Source: Candidatus Omnitrophota bacterium (GTDB lineage Bacteria; Omnitrophota; Gorgyraeia; JAHIPI01). From it: 40,929 nt of DNA. Under the pieces are notes generated by a model. That model ran no database searches and was not told the origin of the DNA. It was given only the letters and a program-made list of their open reading frames with translations. Below, in pieces: positions 27,268-33,926 of this stretch. Numbering within the stretch: position 1 is the stretch's first letter; each line of letters opens with the position of its first letter. The stretch spans positions 1 to 40,929 of the forward strand of contig JAHIPI010000078.1 in NCBI GenBank assembly GCA_018894435.1, read 5' to 3'. Made by a program: the position numbers and the translations under genes.

Positions 27268-27776
27268 ATATAATCCGATATGTTTTTTATCCAGGTTTCC
27301 ATTCTAAGGCAATAATCTTTGCCATTTAAATATAGACAGCAAATTCCGTGGGATAATTTGTTTTTAGTCAATACGGCTCTACTTGGAAGTATTTGAGTTT
27401 TTATAAACTGATCTAAAGGTACTCTTAGTCGGGCAGACCAAAACGATTTAGTGCTTAACTCATCAATATCTTGGTAAATATATAAAGCCATTCTGAGATT
27501 TAATTCGATATCCCCAAAATATTTGCGCAAAAAATTACAATATACTTCCAGTAACTCGGGATTGGAATTTGTAAGCGCTAATTGATACTTTCGATTGGTA
27601 CTGCTTTTAGAAATACGGGTTCCTTCTGCCCAATATAACATTACTCCTGCAACAAATAGCGGGTCATCTTTATATTTTTCAAATAATAGCTCCGCTTGAT
27701 TTCTAACCTCGGTATCGCGGTCAGCTCTATGCCTTGCGCGCGCTTCATTCATAACAGCAATCTTATCTATCATCAT
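27258..27776 (-). CDS. Uncharacterised protein with YWAEG motif, possibly LAGLIDADG-like
   Basis: A 172-residue protein. After a charged helical N-terminus comes VAGVMLYWAEGTR, then LALTNSNPELLEVYCNFLRKYFG. This pattern occurs in small bacterial proteins with GLYWAEGxK and FSNSDPE motifs, often preceded by a DNA-binding helix-turn-helix, and loosely resembles LAGLIDADG endonucleases. Here the usual N-terminal DNA-binding part is missing. The stop codon lies inside the tRNA-Gly gene. The gene begins 65 bases after the tRNA-Lys 3' end and just downstream of a recombinase, so it may have arrived with the mobile element. The function call is tentative. Confidence 0.6.
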   Translation of the reverse strand: MMIDKIAVMNEARARHRADRDTEVRNQAELLFEKYKDDPLFVAGVMLYWAEGTRISKSSTNRKYQLALTNSNPELLEVYCNFLRKYFGDIELNLRMALYIYQDIDELSTKSFWSARLRVPLDQFIKTQILPSRAVLTKNKLSHGICCLYLNGKDYCLRMETWIKNISDYMRG

Positions 27777-27794
27777 CTTTCCTATCAGTACTTG

Positions 27795-28514
27795 TTACCC
27801 GCTGGGCACCCTCACCTCTTCTTTTGAAAGAGGAACATTAGTGGTACCCGCACAAGGATTCGAACCTTGGACCTTGACATTAAGAGTGTCCTGCTCTACC
27901 AACTGAGCTATGCGGGCATTAATTCTATCTTCTGCATTATCAAAGACTTGTGAACTCGGTAATTCTTCTGCCTCTTCAGCCATGGGCTCTGGTGTCCAAA
28001 TAGTGTCCATTTGCTTGCTTAAAACATCAACTGCCCGCTTCTTATGGTCTGGCGATAGGTGGCTATACCTTAACGTCATTTCAAGGCTCTTATGCCCTAA
28101 TAATTCCCTAACAGTGTTTAAATCTATACCAGCCATCACAAGCTGTGATGCGAATGTGTGCCTTAAATCATGAAAGTGAAAGCCGATTATACCAGAATTC
28201 TTCATAGCGGTCAAGAAAGATTTCTTTATATCACCATAAGGTTTACCGTCTTTATTGCAGAATACATATGGGGAATCGCCATGTATGGTAATTTCAGTTA
28301 ATGCTCTCTTCGCCACACTATTAACCGGCACTTCCCTCTTTTCGCCGTTCTTAGTGTCTAATAAATGAATTGTATCATGCCTAAGGTCAATATTAACCCA
28401 TTTAAGTCCTAAAATCTCACCTTTTCGCATCCCTGTATTAAGAGCTAATATTACTATTGGCTTAAGATGTGGGGAACAATTATTCACCAATTTCGGTATT
28501 TCCTCCTTTTCCAA
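27795..28514 (-). CDS. Tyrosine recombinase (XerC/phage-integrase type), N-terminally truncated, reading through tRNA-Lys
   Basis: The catalytic domain is complete: Arg in LNTGMRKGEIL, Lys in TKNGEKREVP, HDLRHTFAS, LGHKSL and Tyr in TLRYSHLS. The N-terminal core-binding domain is missing; a TGA stop lies in frame about 13 codons upstream of the first ATG. Residues after about 195 (INARIAQLVEQDTL and on) are translated tRNA-Lys sequence, so the natural C-terminus was probably altered on integration. It sits at one end of the element bounded by 39-bp repeats and is the likely integrase, perhaps inactive. Confidence 0.8.
   Translation of the reverse strand: MEKEEIPKLVNNCSPHLKPIVILALNTGMRKGEILGLKWVNIDLRHDTIHLLDTKNGEKREVPVNSVAKRALTEITIHGDSPYVFCNKDGKPYGDIKKSFLTAMKNSGIIGFHFHDLRHTFASQLVMAGIDLNTVRELLGHKSLEMTLRYSHLSPDHKKRAVDVLSKQMDTIWTPEPMAEEAEELPSSQVFDNAEDRINARIAQLVEQDTLNVKVQGSNPCAGTTNVPLSKEEVRVPSG
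27842..27917 (-). tRNA. tRNA-Lys (CTT)
   Basis: A 76-base tRNA with encoded CCA. Acceptor GCCCGCA pairs with TGCGGGT (one G-U), D arm GCTC/GAGC, anticodon loop CTCTTAA giving CTT, T arm CAAGG-TTCGAAT-CCTTG. The anticodon stem GGACA/TGTCA has one mismatch at its outer pair. Its first 39 bases are repeated perfectly at 30616-30654, so its 5' half was probably supplied by an integrated element. It lies entirely inside the recombinase open frame. Confidence 0.93.
27879..27917. repeat. Attachment-site repeat, copy 1 (5' half of intact tRNA-Lys)
   Basis: A perfect 39-bp direct repeat with 30616-30654. It covers tRNA positions 1-39, from the mature 5' end through the anticodon loop. The two copies bound about 2.7 kb containing recombinase genes, as expected for attL/attR of an element integrated at the anticodon loop. 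Confidence 0.85.
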
Positions 28515-28657
28515 GAAACGGAGCCTTACAAAACGGTGTCAAGATATCAGCTTTGCTTTTCATTATACCGAGACTATTTTTCTAAAGAGCATATATAGGA
28601 TATCGGAAACCGCGGGGAAAAGCTCTTCTTGAGGGGTAAACATAAATCCATATCAGA

Positions 28658-28870
28658 CTATTGCTCAACTCGTTCTGACGTAAGGAAAGTACTTCCGCGA
28701 CACAAAAAGACGTATCTACCAGAGGGTACTAAACAGAGGGCTTCGGTTAGTTTTTCTTCGCTGTAAGGTTGAAAGATGTTGATAGTTTTTTGTATGAGTT
28801 CTTTGGAGCGTATTAGGCTATCGACCTCCTGCGCCAAGAGGCCATAACTCTTTCTTAAGAATTGGTACAA
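28658..28870 (-). pseudogene. Unrecognised short open frame inside the mobile-element end, copy A
   Basis: A 70-residue open frame (MYQFLRKSYGLLAQEVDS at the start, ending TSERVEQ). The frame stays open upstream to the very end of the repeated sequence (28886). Its first part overlaps the sequence shared with 40870-40929, where the corresponding frame is broken by TAG. I do not recognise the product. It may be part of a degenerate insertion sequence or an incidental frame. Confidence 0.3.
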
Positions 28871-28886
28871 CTTCCAGGGCAGGTCA
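28827..28886 (-). mobile_element. Mobile-element end, copy A (IS3-like terminus)
   Basis: Starting at 28886 on the minus strand: TGACCTGCCCTGGAAGTTGT and on. About 60 bases match copy C (40870-40929) closely, and the first 40 match copy B (37841-37880). TGxxCTGCCCC...AAGTTGxAC resembles the terminal inverted repeats of IS3-family elements, as I recall them. A coding-looking frame from the other side stops at this boundary. Confidence 0.55.
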
Positions 28887-29073
28887 GTGTATCTGGATAA
28901 GCTAAAAAATTTTTCTTTGCTTCATCAGTCATATACGATACGTCCCCGCCGTGCCGTGAAAACGATAAATCTGTGAACCTGTTTATTACAGGCAGGTGCC
29001 CTTCCGGATACTTTACGCTTTCCCAATTCTGCACAGCAGGGACATGCGCGCCGCATCCGGAGTCAGGCTCCCT
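28887..29073 (-). pseudogene. Gene fragment truncated by mobile-element end A
   Basis: An open frame without a start codon reads EPDSGCGAHVPAVQNW, then VINRFTDLSFSRHGG, then TDEAKKNFLAYPD, and runs into the repeat at 28886. The composition looks like real coding sequence of a secreted or pilin-like protein, but I cannot name the family. It is closed upstream by TAA at 29074-29076. It probably represents the tail of a gene disrupted by the insertion. Confidence 0.35.
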
Positions 29074-29136
29074 TTATTAATTTGTCAGTTTAGATTTTTC
29101 GTTGACTCTCACGCACAAAGCAAGGAACTCAACGCA

Positions 29137-29164
29137 AGTATACCATATTAAAACTCTATTTCAA
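29137..29164 (-). promoter_or_regulatory. Promoter-like sequence downstream of the prepilin gene
   Basis: Minus strand TTGAAA (29159-29164), 16 bases, TATACT (29137-29142). It points toward the gene debris at 28.9-29.07 kb. There is no intact gene behind it, so it may be a relic of the disrupted unit. Confidence 0.4.
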
Positions 29165-29178
29165 TATGAGGCTCATCT

Positions 29179-29817
29179 TTACTGCAGAGTCGCTTCTATG
29201 GCAAGCTGCTCTGCCCCTGCTTCGCTCATATTCTGGCTTTGTTTCGGCGGATTTCTCTTAAACCAGCGTACAGATCCATCCGGCAAAACAACATTCAACC
29301 CCCCCGGATGGTTGCATCCTTTTACGAAGCCCGAACCAGATGCATTTTCACTGTAATCCATAATAAAAATTTTGTTGCTGATCTTTGCCAAGATGGGCGG
29401 TGGTATTGTTAAAAATGCGTTGCCATAACGGTAGTCCGCGCGAGTGAGTACGCCGGATACTCCAAAATTTGACATTGACCATGGTGAGAATTTATAACTT
29501 GGGTTGGCGGAAGGGCAATAAAAAATTGCCAGGTCATCCACATACGAAGGATAAAGAACCCCCATGCCGTTATTTGCGCTTCCGTCCCATATGATGTCGT
29601 AACTCCAAAAATTCGGAAGCACTGCCGGGATCAGGCCGTTATGGTCATCGGCATACATATAATTCGCCATGCCGAGTTGGCGAAGATTATTTGCGCATTG
29701 CGCCCTTCGCGCACCCTCTCTTGCCGCGCCCATTACGGGCGACAAAAAAGCTATCAACAGCCCTATAATAACTATGACGACGAGAAGTTCAATTAGGGTA
29801 AACGCTCTTTTATCCAT
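29179..29817 (-). CDS. Type II secretion/type IV-like prepilin with H-X9-DG tail
   Basis: A 212-residue prepilin. The N-terminal class III signal is [19 protein letters not shown], with Glu at mature position 5, followed by [20 protein letters not shown]-like sequence and [19 protein letters not shown] (the H-X9-DG motif) at the C-terminus. Such proteins are abundant in Planctomycetes and related PVC lineages and are exported pseudopilin-like structures of unknown role. It is carried inside the tRNA-Lys-bounded element. A weak AAGAGA site precedes the ATG. Confidence 0.88.
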   Translation of the reverse strand: MDKRAFTLIELLVVIVIIGLLIAFLSPVMGAAREGARRAQCANNLRQLGMANYMYADDHNGLIPAVLPNFWSYDIIWDGSANNGMGVLYPSYVDDLAIFYCPSANPSYKFSPWSMSNFGVSGVLTRADYRYGNAFLTIPPPILAKISNKIFIMDYSENASGSGFVKGCNHPGGLNVVLPDGSVRWFKRNPPKQSQNMSEAGAEQLAIEATLQ

Positions 29818-29826
29818 TTATGTCTC

Positions 29827-30105
29827 TTATATTAACAGTCGATAATTCTCTACTCCTAATGTATTATACCTCATTTCGCTATAGATATAAAGACATAAAA
29901 TATCCTTATATATACGTTCAAAACGGCATTTCTCTTTCAAAAAATTTTCATTTTTTTCGAAATTGAGGGCTTCCAGCTTCTTCACGTCTTCCTTCATAAA
30001 CTCCGTCGGCACGTGGGCGTATTTCATAGTGTCGCCTATGTCGGAGTGGCCGAGAAGCTCTTTGACCTTGTAAATGTCAACACCATGCTTAACAATGCTT
30101 AACAA
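29827..30105 (-). pseudogene. C-terminal remnant of a second tyrosine recombinase
   Basis: The first 40 residues (HGVDIYKVKELLGHSD, MKYAHVPTEFMKEDVKKLE) match the last catalytic segment of XerC/D-type recombinases, with LGH and the nucleophile Tyr in MKYAH. Reading upstream in frame gives a degraded stretch (SIAASLFLLSIVKHG) and then a TAA in place of the expected HDLRH box. The arginines and lysine of the active site are absent. This is a dead fragment, not a functional enzyme. Confidence 0.75.
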
Positions 30106-30273
30106 GAAAAGTGACGCGGCTATGCTTTAGCTAACAACAGAAAAGGCTCCGAAAGTGTCAACTATACTTACGGATGTGTCTCCTTGTGGCTTAGCAGTAC
30201 TTCCTTTACACGTGAACACACAAAGTAACATAGAACTATGTCTGGAGGCCCCTAACCCAAGGGAGAGTCTCTG

Positions 30274-30323
30274 GTAACACAAGAAAGACTGTAACACATG
30301 AACGTCTGTAACGTTTGTAACAC
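30274..30323. repeat. Iteron-like GTAACAC repeats
   Basis: GTAACAC starts at 30274, 30291 and 30317, with GTAACG at 30308; the first three units are spaced exactly 17 bases. A further GTAACA lies at 30225. Such spacing (about 1.6 helical turns) is seen in protein-binding arrays such as replication iterons or recombination-factor arm sites. It lies within the tRNA-Lys element. Confidence 0.5.
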
Positions 30324-30442
30324 TAAAATCAAGTAGACTGGATGGTGTATGGTTTCTCCTCTCGGCTCAAATGCTTGCCTTCTTAATCAATAAAAAGACA
30401 TTCATCTTGCTCTCTTTCTAAGAGTTTAAAGTAAGTAGACAT

Positions 30443-30471
30443 AAAAAATCCCCGTTGACCTTTTAATCAAC
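30443..30471 (-). terminator. Possible intrinsic terminator
   Basis: On the minus strand, GTTGATT-AAAA-GGTCAAC (30454-30471) forms a 7-bp stem with two G-U pairs, followed by GGGGA and TTTTTT (30443-30448). It could end transcripts begun at the old tRNA-Lys promoter beyond 30654. It also directly precedes a 19-codon open frame, so a regulatory reading is possible. Confidence 0.35.
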
Positions 30472-30615
30472 AGGTATACAGTCTTCTTGTGACCAAAACG
30501 TGCCTAAACGCAGCCCGAGACGGGCTGTGATAGCGGAGGGTGATACAAATAACTTAGAACGATACCCCGTCGGAAATTGCACGTTTAAAGCAGCGCTACG
30601 AGTAGCCCGGGTCGA

Positions 30616-30654
30616 ATTAAGAGTGTCCTGCTCTACCAACTGAGCTATGCGGGC
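30616..30654 (-). pseudogene. tRNA-Lys 5'-half remnant; attachment-site repeat, copy 2
   Basis: 39 bases identical to tRNA-Lys positions 1-39. After the anticodon loop the sequence diverges (TCGACCCGGGCT), so no 3' half exists. It marks the far boundary of the integrated element and presumably keeps the original chromosomal tRNA promoter upstream. A CAGCCCG-AGA-CGGGCTG hairpin lies at 30511-30527, on its downstream side. Confidence 0.88.
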
Positions 30655-30723
30655 GCTATAGTGTAAATATATAAGAAATTAGCGTATTATTATATCACAG
30701 GAGTCGATAATGGCAAGCGAAAA

Positions 30724-30807
30724 ATGGCCCTTCGCCGCGCTCGCTCTACTCGCTTGCTCAGGGCCATAGTGAGCAAGGCCGCCTGTGGCGGCCGCGTCGA
30801 ACCATGG
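30724..30807. repeat. Three-stem palindromic repeat abutting tRNA-Leu
   Basis: Outer arms are CCTTCGCCGCG and CGCGTCGAA. Two inner hairpins are GCTCA/TGAGC and GGCCGCC-TGT-GGCGGCC, giving a three-way junction. The right edge overlaps the plus-strand TGG of the tRNA-Leu CCA. It has the same architecture as 32813-32911. Confidence 0.65.
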
Positions 30808-30889
30808 TGCGGGCGGAGGGACTTGAACCCCCAAGGATTTCTCCACATGGTCCTAAGCCATGCGCGTGTGCCAATTTCGCCACGCCCGC
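30805..30889 (-). tRNA. tRNA-Leu (TAG)
   Basis: An 85-base class II tRNA with encoded CCA. Acceptor GCGGGCG/CGCCCGC, anticodon stem CATGG/CCATG with loop CTTAGGA giving TAG, a long variable arm (TGGAGAAATCC), and T arm GGGGG-TTCAAGT-CCCTC. Reads CTA and related leucine codons. Confidence 0.95.
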
Positions 30890-30993
30890 ATTAATGATGG
30901 CCCCTCCGTACCTGCAATGCTCCTATTCGTCGCATTGCTTTACGGCACTGCCCCTGGCGGGACTCCCTTCGGTCGCGGGATCAATCCCGCCTT

Positions 30994-31014
30994 TGGCGCG
31001 CCCGGCAGGAGTTG
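30994..31014. repeat. Partial duplicate of the tRNA-Arg(TCG) 3' end
   Basis: 21 bases identical to 31154-31174 (the CCA and 3' acceptor/T-stem side of tRNA-Arg), exactly 160 bases away in direct orientation. The GC-rich sequence between (about 31015-31153) holds no gene that I can support. It may be the scar of an excised element or a partial duplication. Confidence 0.7.
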
Positions 31015-31153
31015 CCGCCTCCGCCGTCGCGGAGCTCCGGCTCCGGTCGGGCACTCGGCCGCTTACGGCCGGTCTTCGACTTACGGCCTTTTCCTCCCGT
31101 TGGTCGGCGCGGCCTCACTTCAACTCCACGTTGCGCGCTTACTTACAAATAGA

Positions 31154-31230
31154 TGGCGCGCCCGGCAGGAGTTGAACCTGCGACCTACTGGTTCGAAGCC
31201 AGTCGCTCTATCCAGTTGAGCTACGGGCGC
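31154..31230 (-). tRNA. tRNA-Arg (TCG)
   Basis: A 77-base tRNA with encoded CCA. Acceptor GCGCCCG/CGGGCGC, anticodon stem ACTGG/CCAGT with loop CTTCGAA giving TCG, T arm GCAGG-TTCAACT-CCTGC. Its 3' end is duplicated at 30994-31014, and its first eight bases recur at 31304-31311, just after pgi. Confidence 0.95.
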
Positions 31231-31263
31231 TCTTCTACGAATCTCTTCTACGAAAAGCCCAGT

Positions 31264-31307
31264 CCCTCCGAAGCCACACGCGAAAGCAATGTGGCGAAGG
31301 AGGACGG
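31264..31307. repeat. Hairpin repeat between pgi and tRNA-Arg
   Basis: CCTCCGAAGCCACA and TGTGGCGAAGGAGG pair around a GC-rich loop, with a three-base internal mismatch. It resembles the CCTCCGAAGCTTTAGCG type hairpin at 37685-37710. It lies just after the pgi stop, but the absence of a T tract argues against a simple terminator. Confidence 0.6.
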
Positions 31308-31310
31308 GCG

Positions 31311-32783
31311 CTAAATAATATATTTCGATTTCTTGACAAGCGGATATTTCTTTATCTCGGCCGCTATTTGCGAAGATAGTCCGGGTTTTCGCAATTTGTA
31401 ATACATGTAATTTTTATAGCTTTCCACGCCCGGCTGATCAAACGCATTTATATTAAGAAGCTCTCCTTCGAACGCTGTCGCCATCTGAAAAAAGAATATC
31501 AGCTCGCCCCAATAATAAGGCGTAATGGCCGGCATTATAATCGTGCAATTAGGCCGCGCTTCTTTGACAAGCGCCCATTCAGTAGCTTCTTCCGCTGTCG
31601 TTATTAACTGCGAATACCTTTTCCCTGAAAGAAAATCTCCTGTTTCTGAAATCTTTATATCTTTTCTGAATCTCTCCACCCTGATAAACGTTATAACTTT
31701 GTCATTCTCGCCTTCTATATTATTTTGTTGTATGGAATGGAGGTCCGATGTACCGCGCGACGGTACAGGCGTGCGGCCAACGTGCACTATGGAGCCTCTG
31801 TCGCTCTCCCATTTCTCTTTGCCGCCTTCTATCTTTATCTTTCTTGCATATTTTTTGCCGGTGCTCTCCGCCAAAAGTTGCACATACCAATCGGCGGTAG
31901 ACTTAAGCCCCTCCGAAAATGGCATAAGTACGGTTATGGGTTTTCCTTTCTTTTGATAAAGAATTGTATGCAGTACAGCGTACATATAAGCCGGATTTTC
32001 GAATACGGATGAATAACTGCACCTCTTTGCCATTTGGGCCGCGCCGCCTAAAACCTCTTTTAAATTAATTCCCAAAATAGCCAAATGTAAAAGGCCCATA
32101 TTCAGTTCGGAAAATCTCCCGCCCACACCCTTTAAAAGCGGCAGGCTCCTGAAACTTAAAGGATCACGGGTACTCTCCGCATTTACTTTTTTACGCAAAG
32201 TTCCGGAACCCGGATCGGTAATAGCTATAATCTGGCGGCCATAATGCCTGCCGCAGCTTTTTTTGAGCCAATGCTCGACAATGTCGAAAGCTGCCTTTGT
32301 TTCGGTTGTCTCGCCGGATTTTGAAATAACGATAATTGCCGTTTCACGCGGATTCAGATTTTCAAGAAGTGTCCCGAGAGTATCGGGATCAAGATTATTG
32401 CCTTCGAAATAGATCCTCGGCCTGCCAAATCTTACCGAAGGAAATTCATTATAATAAGCGCCTGCCAGGGCATCCTGCGCTGCTTTCAGCCCAAGGTATG
32501 AACCGCCTATTCCCAGAGAAATTACGTTATCGTATTTCGCGGCTATCTCTTTGCCGAGTTTCTGAATAAAAGCCAGCGCTGCCTTGTCCTGAAACGGTAA
32601 ATTGGCCCATTCAAGATTTAAACTGACTCTTTTACGGCTATCGGAAAGAATATTCTTGAGGTGCCGGTCTGCCTTATCTACGGCATTTCCCATTGCATGG
32701 ATATCGGCCTCACTTACGCCGTCCTTTTTCCCGACGGCAGAACTGAACATATTATTGAAATCGAATTTGATGCCTCTCATCAT
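31311..32783 (-). CDS. pgi: Glucose-6-phosphate isomerase
   Basis: A 490-residue phosphoglucose isomerase with SLGIGGSYLGLKAAQDAL near residue 92, VISKSGETTETKAAF near 155, GVGGRFSELNMGLL near 225, TSDLHSIQQNN near 345 and FDQPGVESYK near 448. The catalytic Glu, His and Lys segments are all present. It interconverts glucose- and fructose-6-phosphate. GGAGGT precedes the ATG. It stands alone between tRNA genes, away from pfkA and fba, and may be transcribed with the tRNAs. Confidence 0.94.
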   Translation of the reverse strand: MMRGIKFDFNNMFSSAVGKKDGVSEADIHAMGNAVDKADRHLKNILSDSRKRVSLNLEWANLPFQDKAALAFIQKLGKEIAAKYDNVISLGIGGSYLGLKAAQDALAGAYYNEFPSVRFGRPRIYFEGNNLDPDTLGTLLENLNPRETAIIVISKSGETTETKAAFDIVEHWLKKSCGRHYGRQIIAITDPGSGTLRKKVNAESTRDPLSFRSLPLLKGVGGRFSELNMGLLHLAILGINLKEVLGGAAQMAKRCSYSSVFENPAYMYAVLHTILYQKKGKPITVLMPFSEGLKSTADWYVQLLAESTGKKYARKIKIEGGKEKWESDRGSIVHVGRTPVPSRGTSDLHSIQQNNIEGENDKVITFIRVERFRKDIKISETGDFLSGKRYSQLITTAEEATEWALVKEARPNCTIIMPAITPYYWGELIFFFQMATAFEGELLNINAFDQPGVESYKNYMYYKLRKPGLSSQIAAEIKKYPLVKKSKYII

Positions 32784-32812
32784 AGAGTTACCTCCGGTAA
32801 AATCTCACTAGA

Positions 32813-32987
<175 letters not shown>

Positions 32988-32994
32988 TAAAATT

Positions 32995-33071
32995 TGGCGT
33001 GCCTGGCAGGATTCGAACCTGCGACCCTCGGCTTAGAAGGCAGATGCTCTATCCAACTGAGCTACAGGCAC
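32995..33071 (-). tRNA. tRNA-Arg (TCT)
   Basis: A 77-base tRNA with encoded CCA. Acceptor GTGCCTG/CAGGCAC, anticodon loop CTTCTAA giving TCT, T arm GCAGG-TTCGAAT-CCTGC. The anticodon stem TCTGC/GCCGA contains one mismatch. It lies just downstream of cbiO. Confidence 0.94.
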
Positions 33072-33116
33072 ATTTATATACGGTGATATTACCATAAGAA
33101 CCAGGGCGAGACAAGG

Positions 33117-33926
33117 CTATTCCCCATGGTGCTCAATATGCAGATGCGGATGTATATGTACCCCGTCTTTATGCTTATGGGAATGAATATGGACAAGATT
33201 ATTTTCTTTCAAAAAAATGCTATCCGATAGTATATCATGCGGCGTTCCGGAGCGGATAATATTTTTTGCCTCACTCAAAACATGCACGATATCGGAAACC
33301 TCCTCCACTATATGCAGGTCGTGCGTGGCGGTAACGATGGTCTTGCCTTTTTCGTGCTCTTTCAGAATCAGGTCGATAATATTTCTTGTCGTCTGCGGGT
33401 CGAGGCCTGCGGTCGGTTCATCCAACAAAAATATTTCAGGTTCAATAGCTATAATAGAAGCAACGGCAACTTTTTTCTTTTCGCCTATGCTCAGCTGATA
33501 AGGCGGCCTATCAAGCAATTCTCCAAGGTGAAAATCGTGCGCGATTTTATCGAGGCGCTTTTTGACCTCGGACTCACGCACCCCCAACTGAAGAGGCCCG
33601 AAGACAATATCTTCCCGCACCGTGGGGCAAAAAAGCTGCACATCCGGATTTTGAAATACAAATCCTACCCGCCGGCGGAAAGACGCCGTAAATTCGCTGT
33701 CCCGGAAAAGGCCTTCGTTAAGCTCCGCGCCAAACGCCTTAATGTCCCCTTTGTCCGGGAAAACCAGCGCATCGAGCATCGCGAGTAAGGTAGATTTACC
33801 GGTGCCGTTTGCGCCTATTACGGAAACCTTGCTTCCTTTTTCTATATCAAGGTTCACGCCGCATAAAGCGGGAATCTTCCCGAGATATGAAAAATGAGCA
33901 TCTTTTAATTCAAATACTTTTTCCAT
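33117..33926 (-). CDS. cbiO: CbiO/NikO ECF-transporter ATPase with histidine-rich tail
   Basis: A 269-residue ABC ATPase. Walker A GANGTGKS is at 38-45, FVFQNPDVQLF is the Q-loop typical of ECF ATPases, LSIGEKKKV is the signature, and FLLDEPTAGLDP is Walker B. The final 24 residues hold ten histidines (HIHSHKHKDG, HIHPHLHIEHH), a probable nickel/cobalt-binding tail. It energises uptake through CbiM/CbiQ. The true start is MEKVFELKD; a 39-codon upstream extension lies inside cbiQ. It overlaps cbiQ by 17 bases. Confidence 0.9.
   Translation of the reverse strand: MEKVFELKDAHFSYLGKIPALCGVNLDIEKGSKVSVIGANGTGKSTLLAMLDALVFPDKGDIKAFGAELNEGLFRDSEFTASFRRRVGFVFQNPDVQLFCPTVREDIVFGPLQLGVRESEVKKRLDKIAHDFHLGELLDRPPYQLSIGEKKKVAVASIIAIEPEIFLLDEPTAGLDPQTTRNIIDLILKEHEKGKTIVTATHDLHIVEEVSDIVHVLSEAKNIIRSGTPHDILSDSIFLKENNLVHIHSHKHKDGVHIHPHLHIEHHGE

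Noticed and set aside
27126-27329. Plus-strand open frame reading GTGVEPATSCLASKHSTTELPSH
   Set aside because: It is the antisense translation of the tRNA-Gly gene, a common annotation artefact.
28925-29056. Minus-strand 43-codon frame starting MRRACPCC that looks like a zinc ribbon
   Set aside because: It overlaps a better-looking frame (EPDSGCGAHVPAV...) and lacks a plausible cysteine pattern beyond CPCC.
30224-30323. CRISPR array from the repeated GTAACAC units
   Set aside because: Units are 6-7 bases with 2-10 base gaps, far too short for CRISPR repeats and spacers.
30616-30654. Group I intron inserted in the tRNA-Lys anticodon loop
   Set aside because: No 3' half of the tRNA follows this copy, the other copy is an intact tRNA, and recombinase genes explain the duplication better.
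30804-31219. Two plus-strand open frames over tRNA-Leu and tRNA-Arg
   Set aside because: They consist of antisense tRNA sequence and GC-rich repeats, and have no ribosome site.
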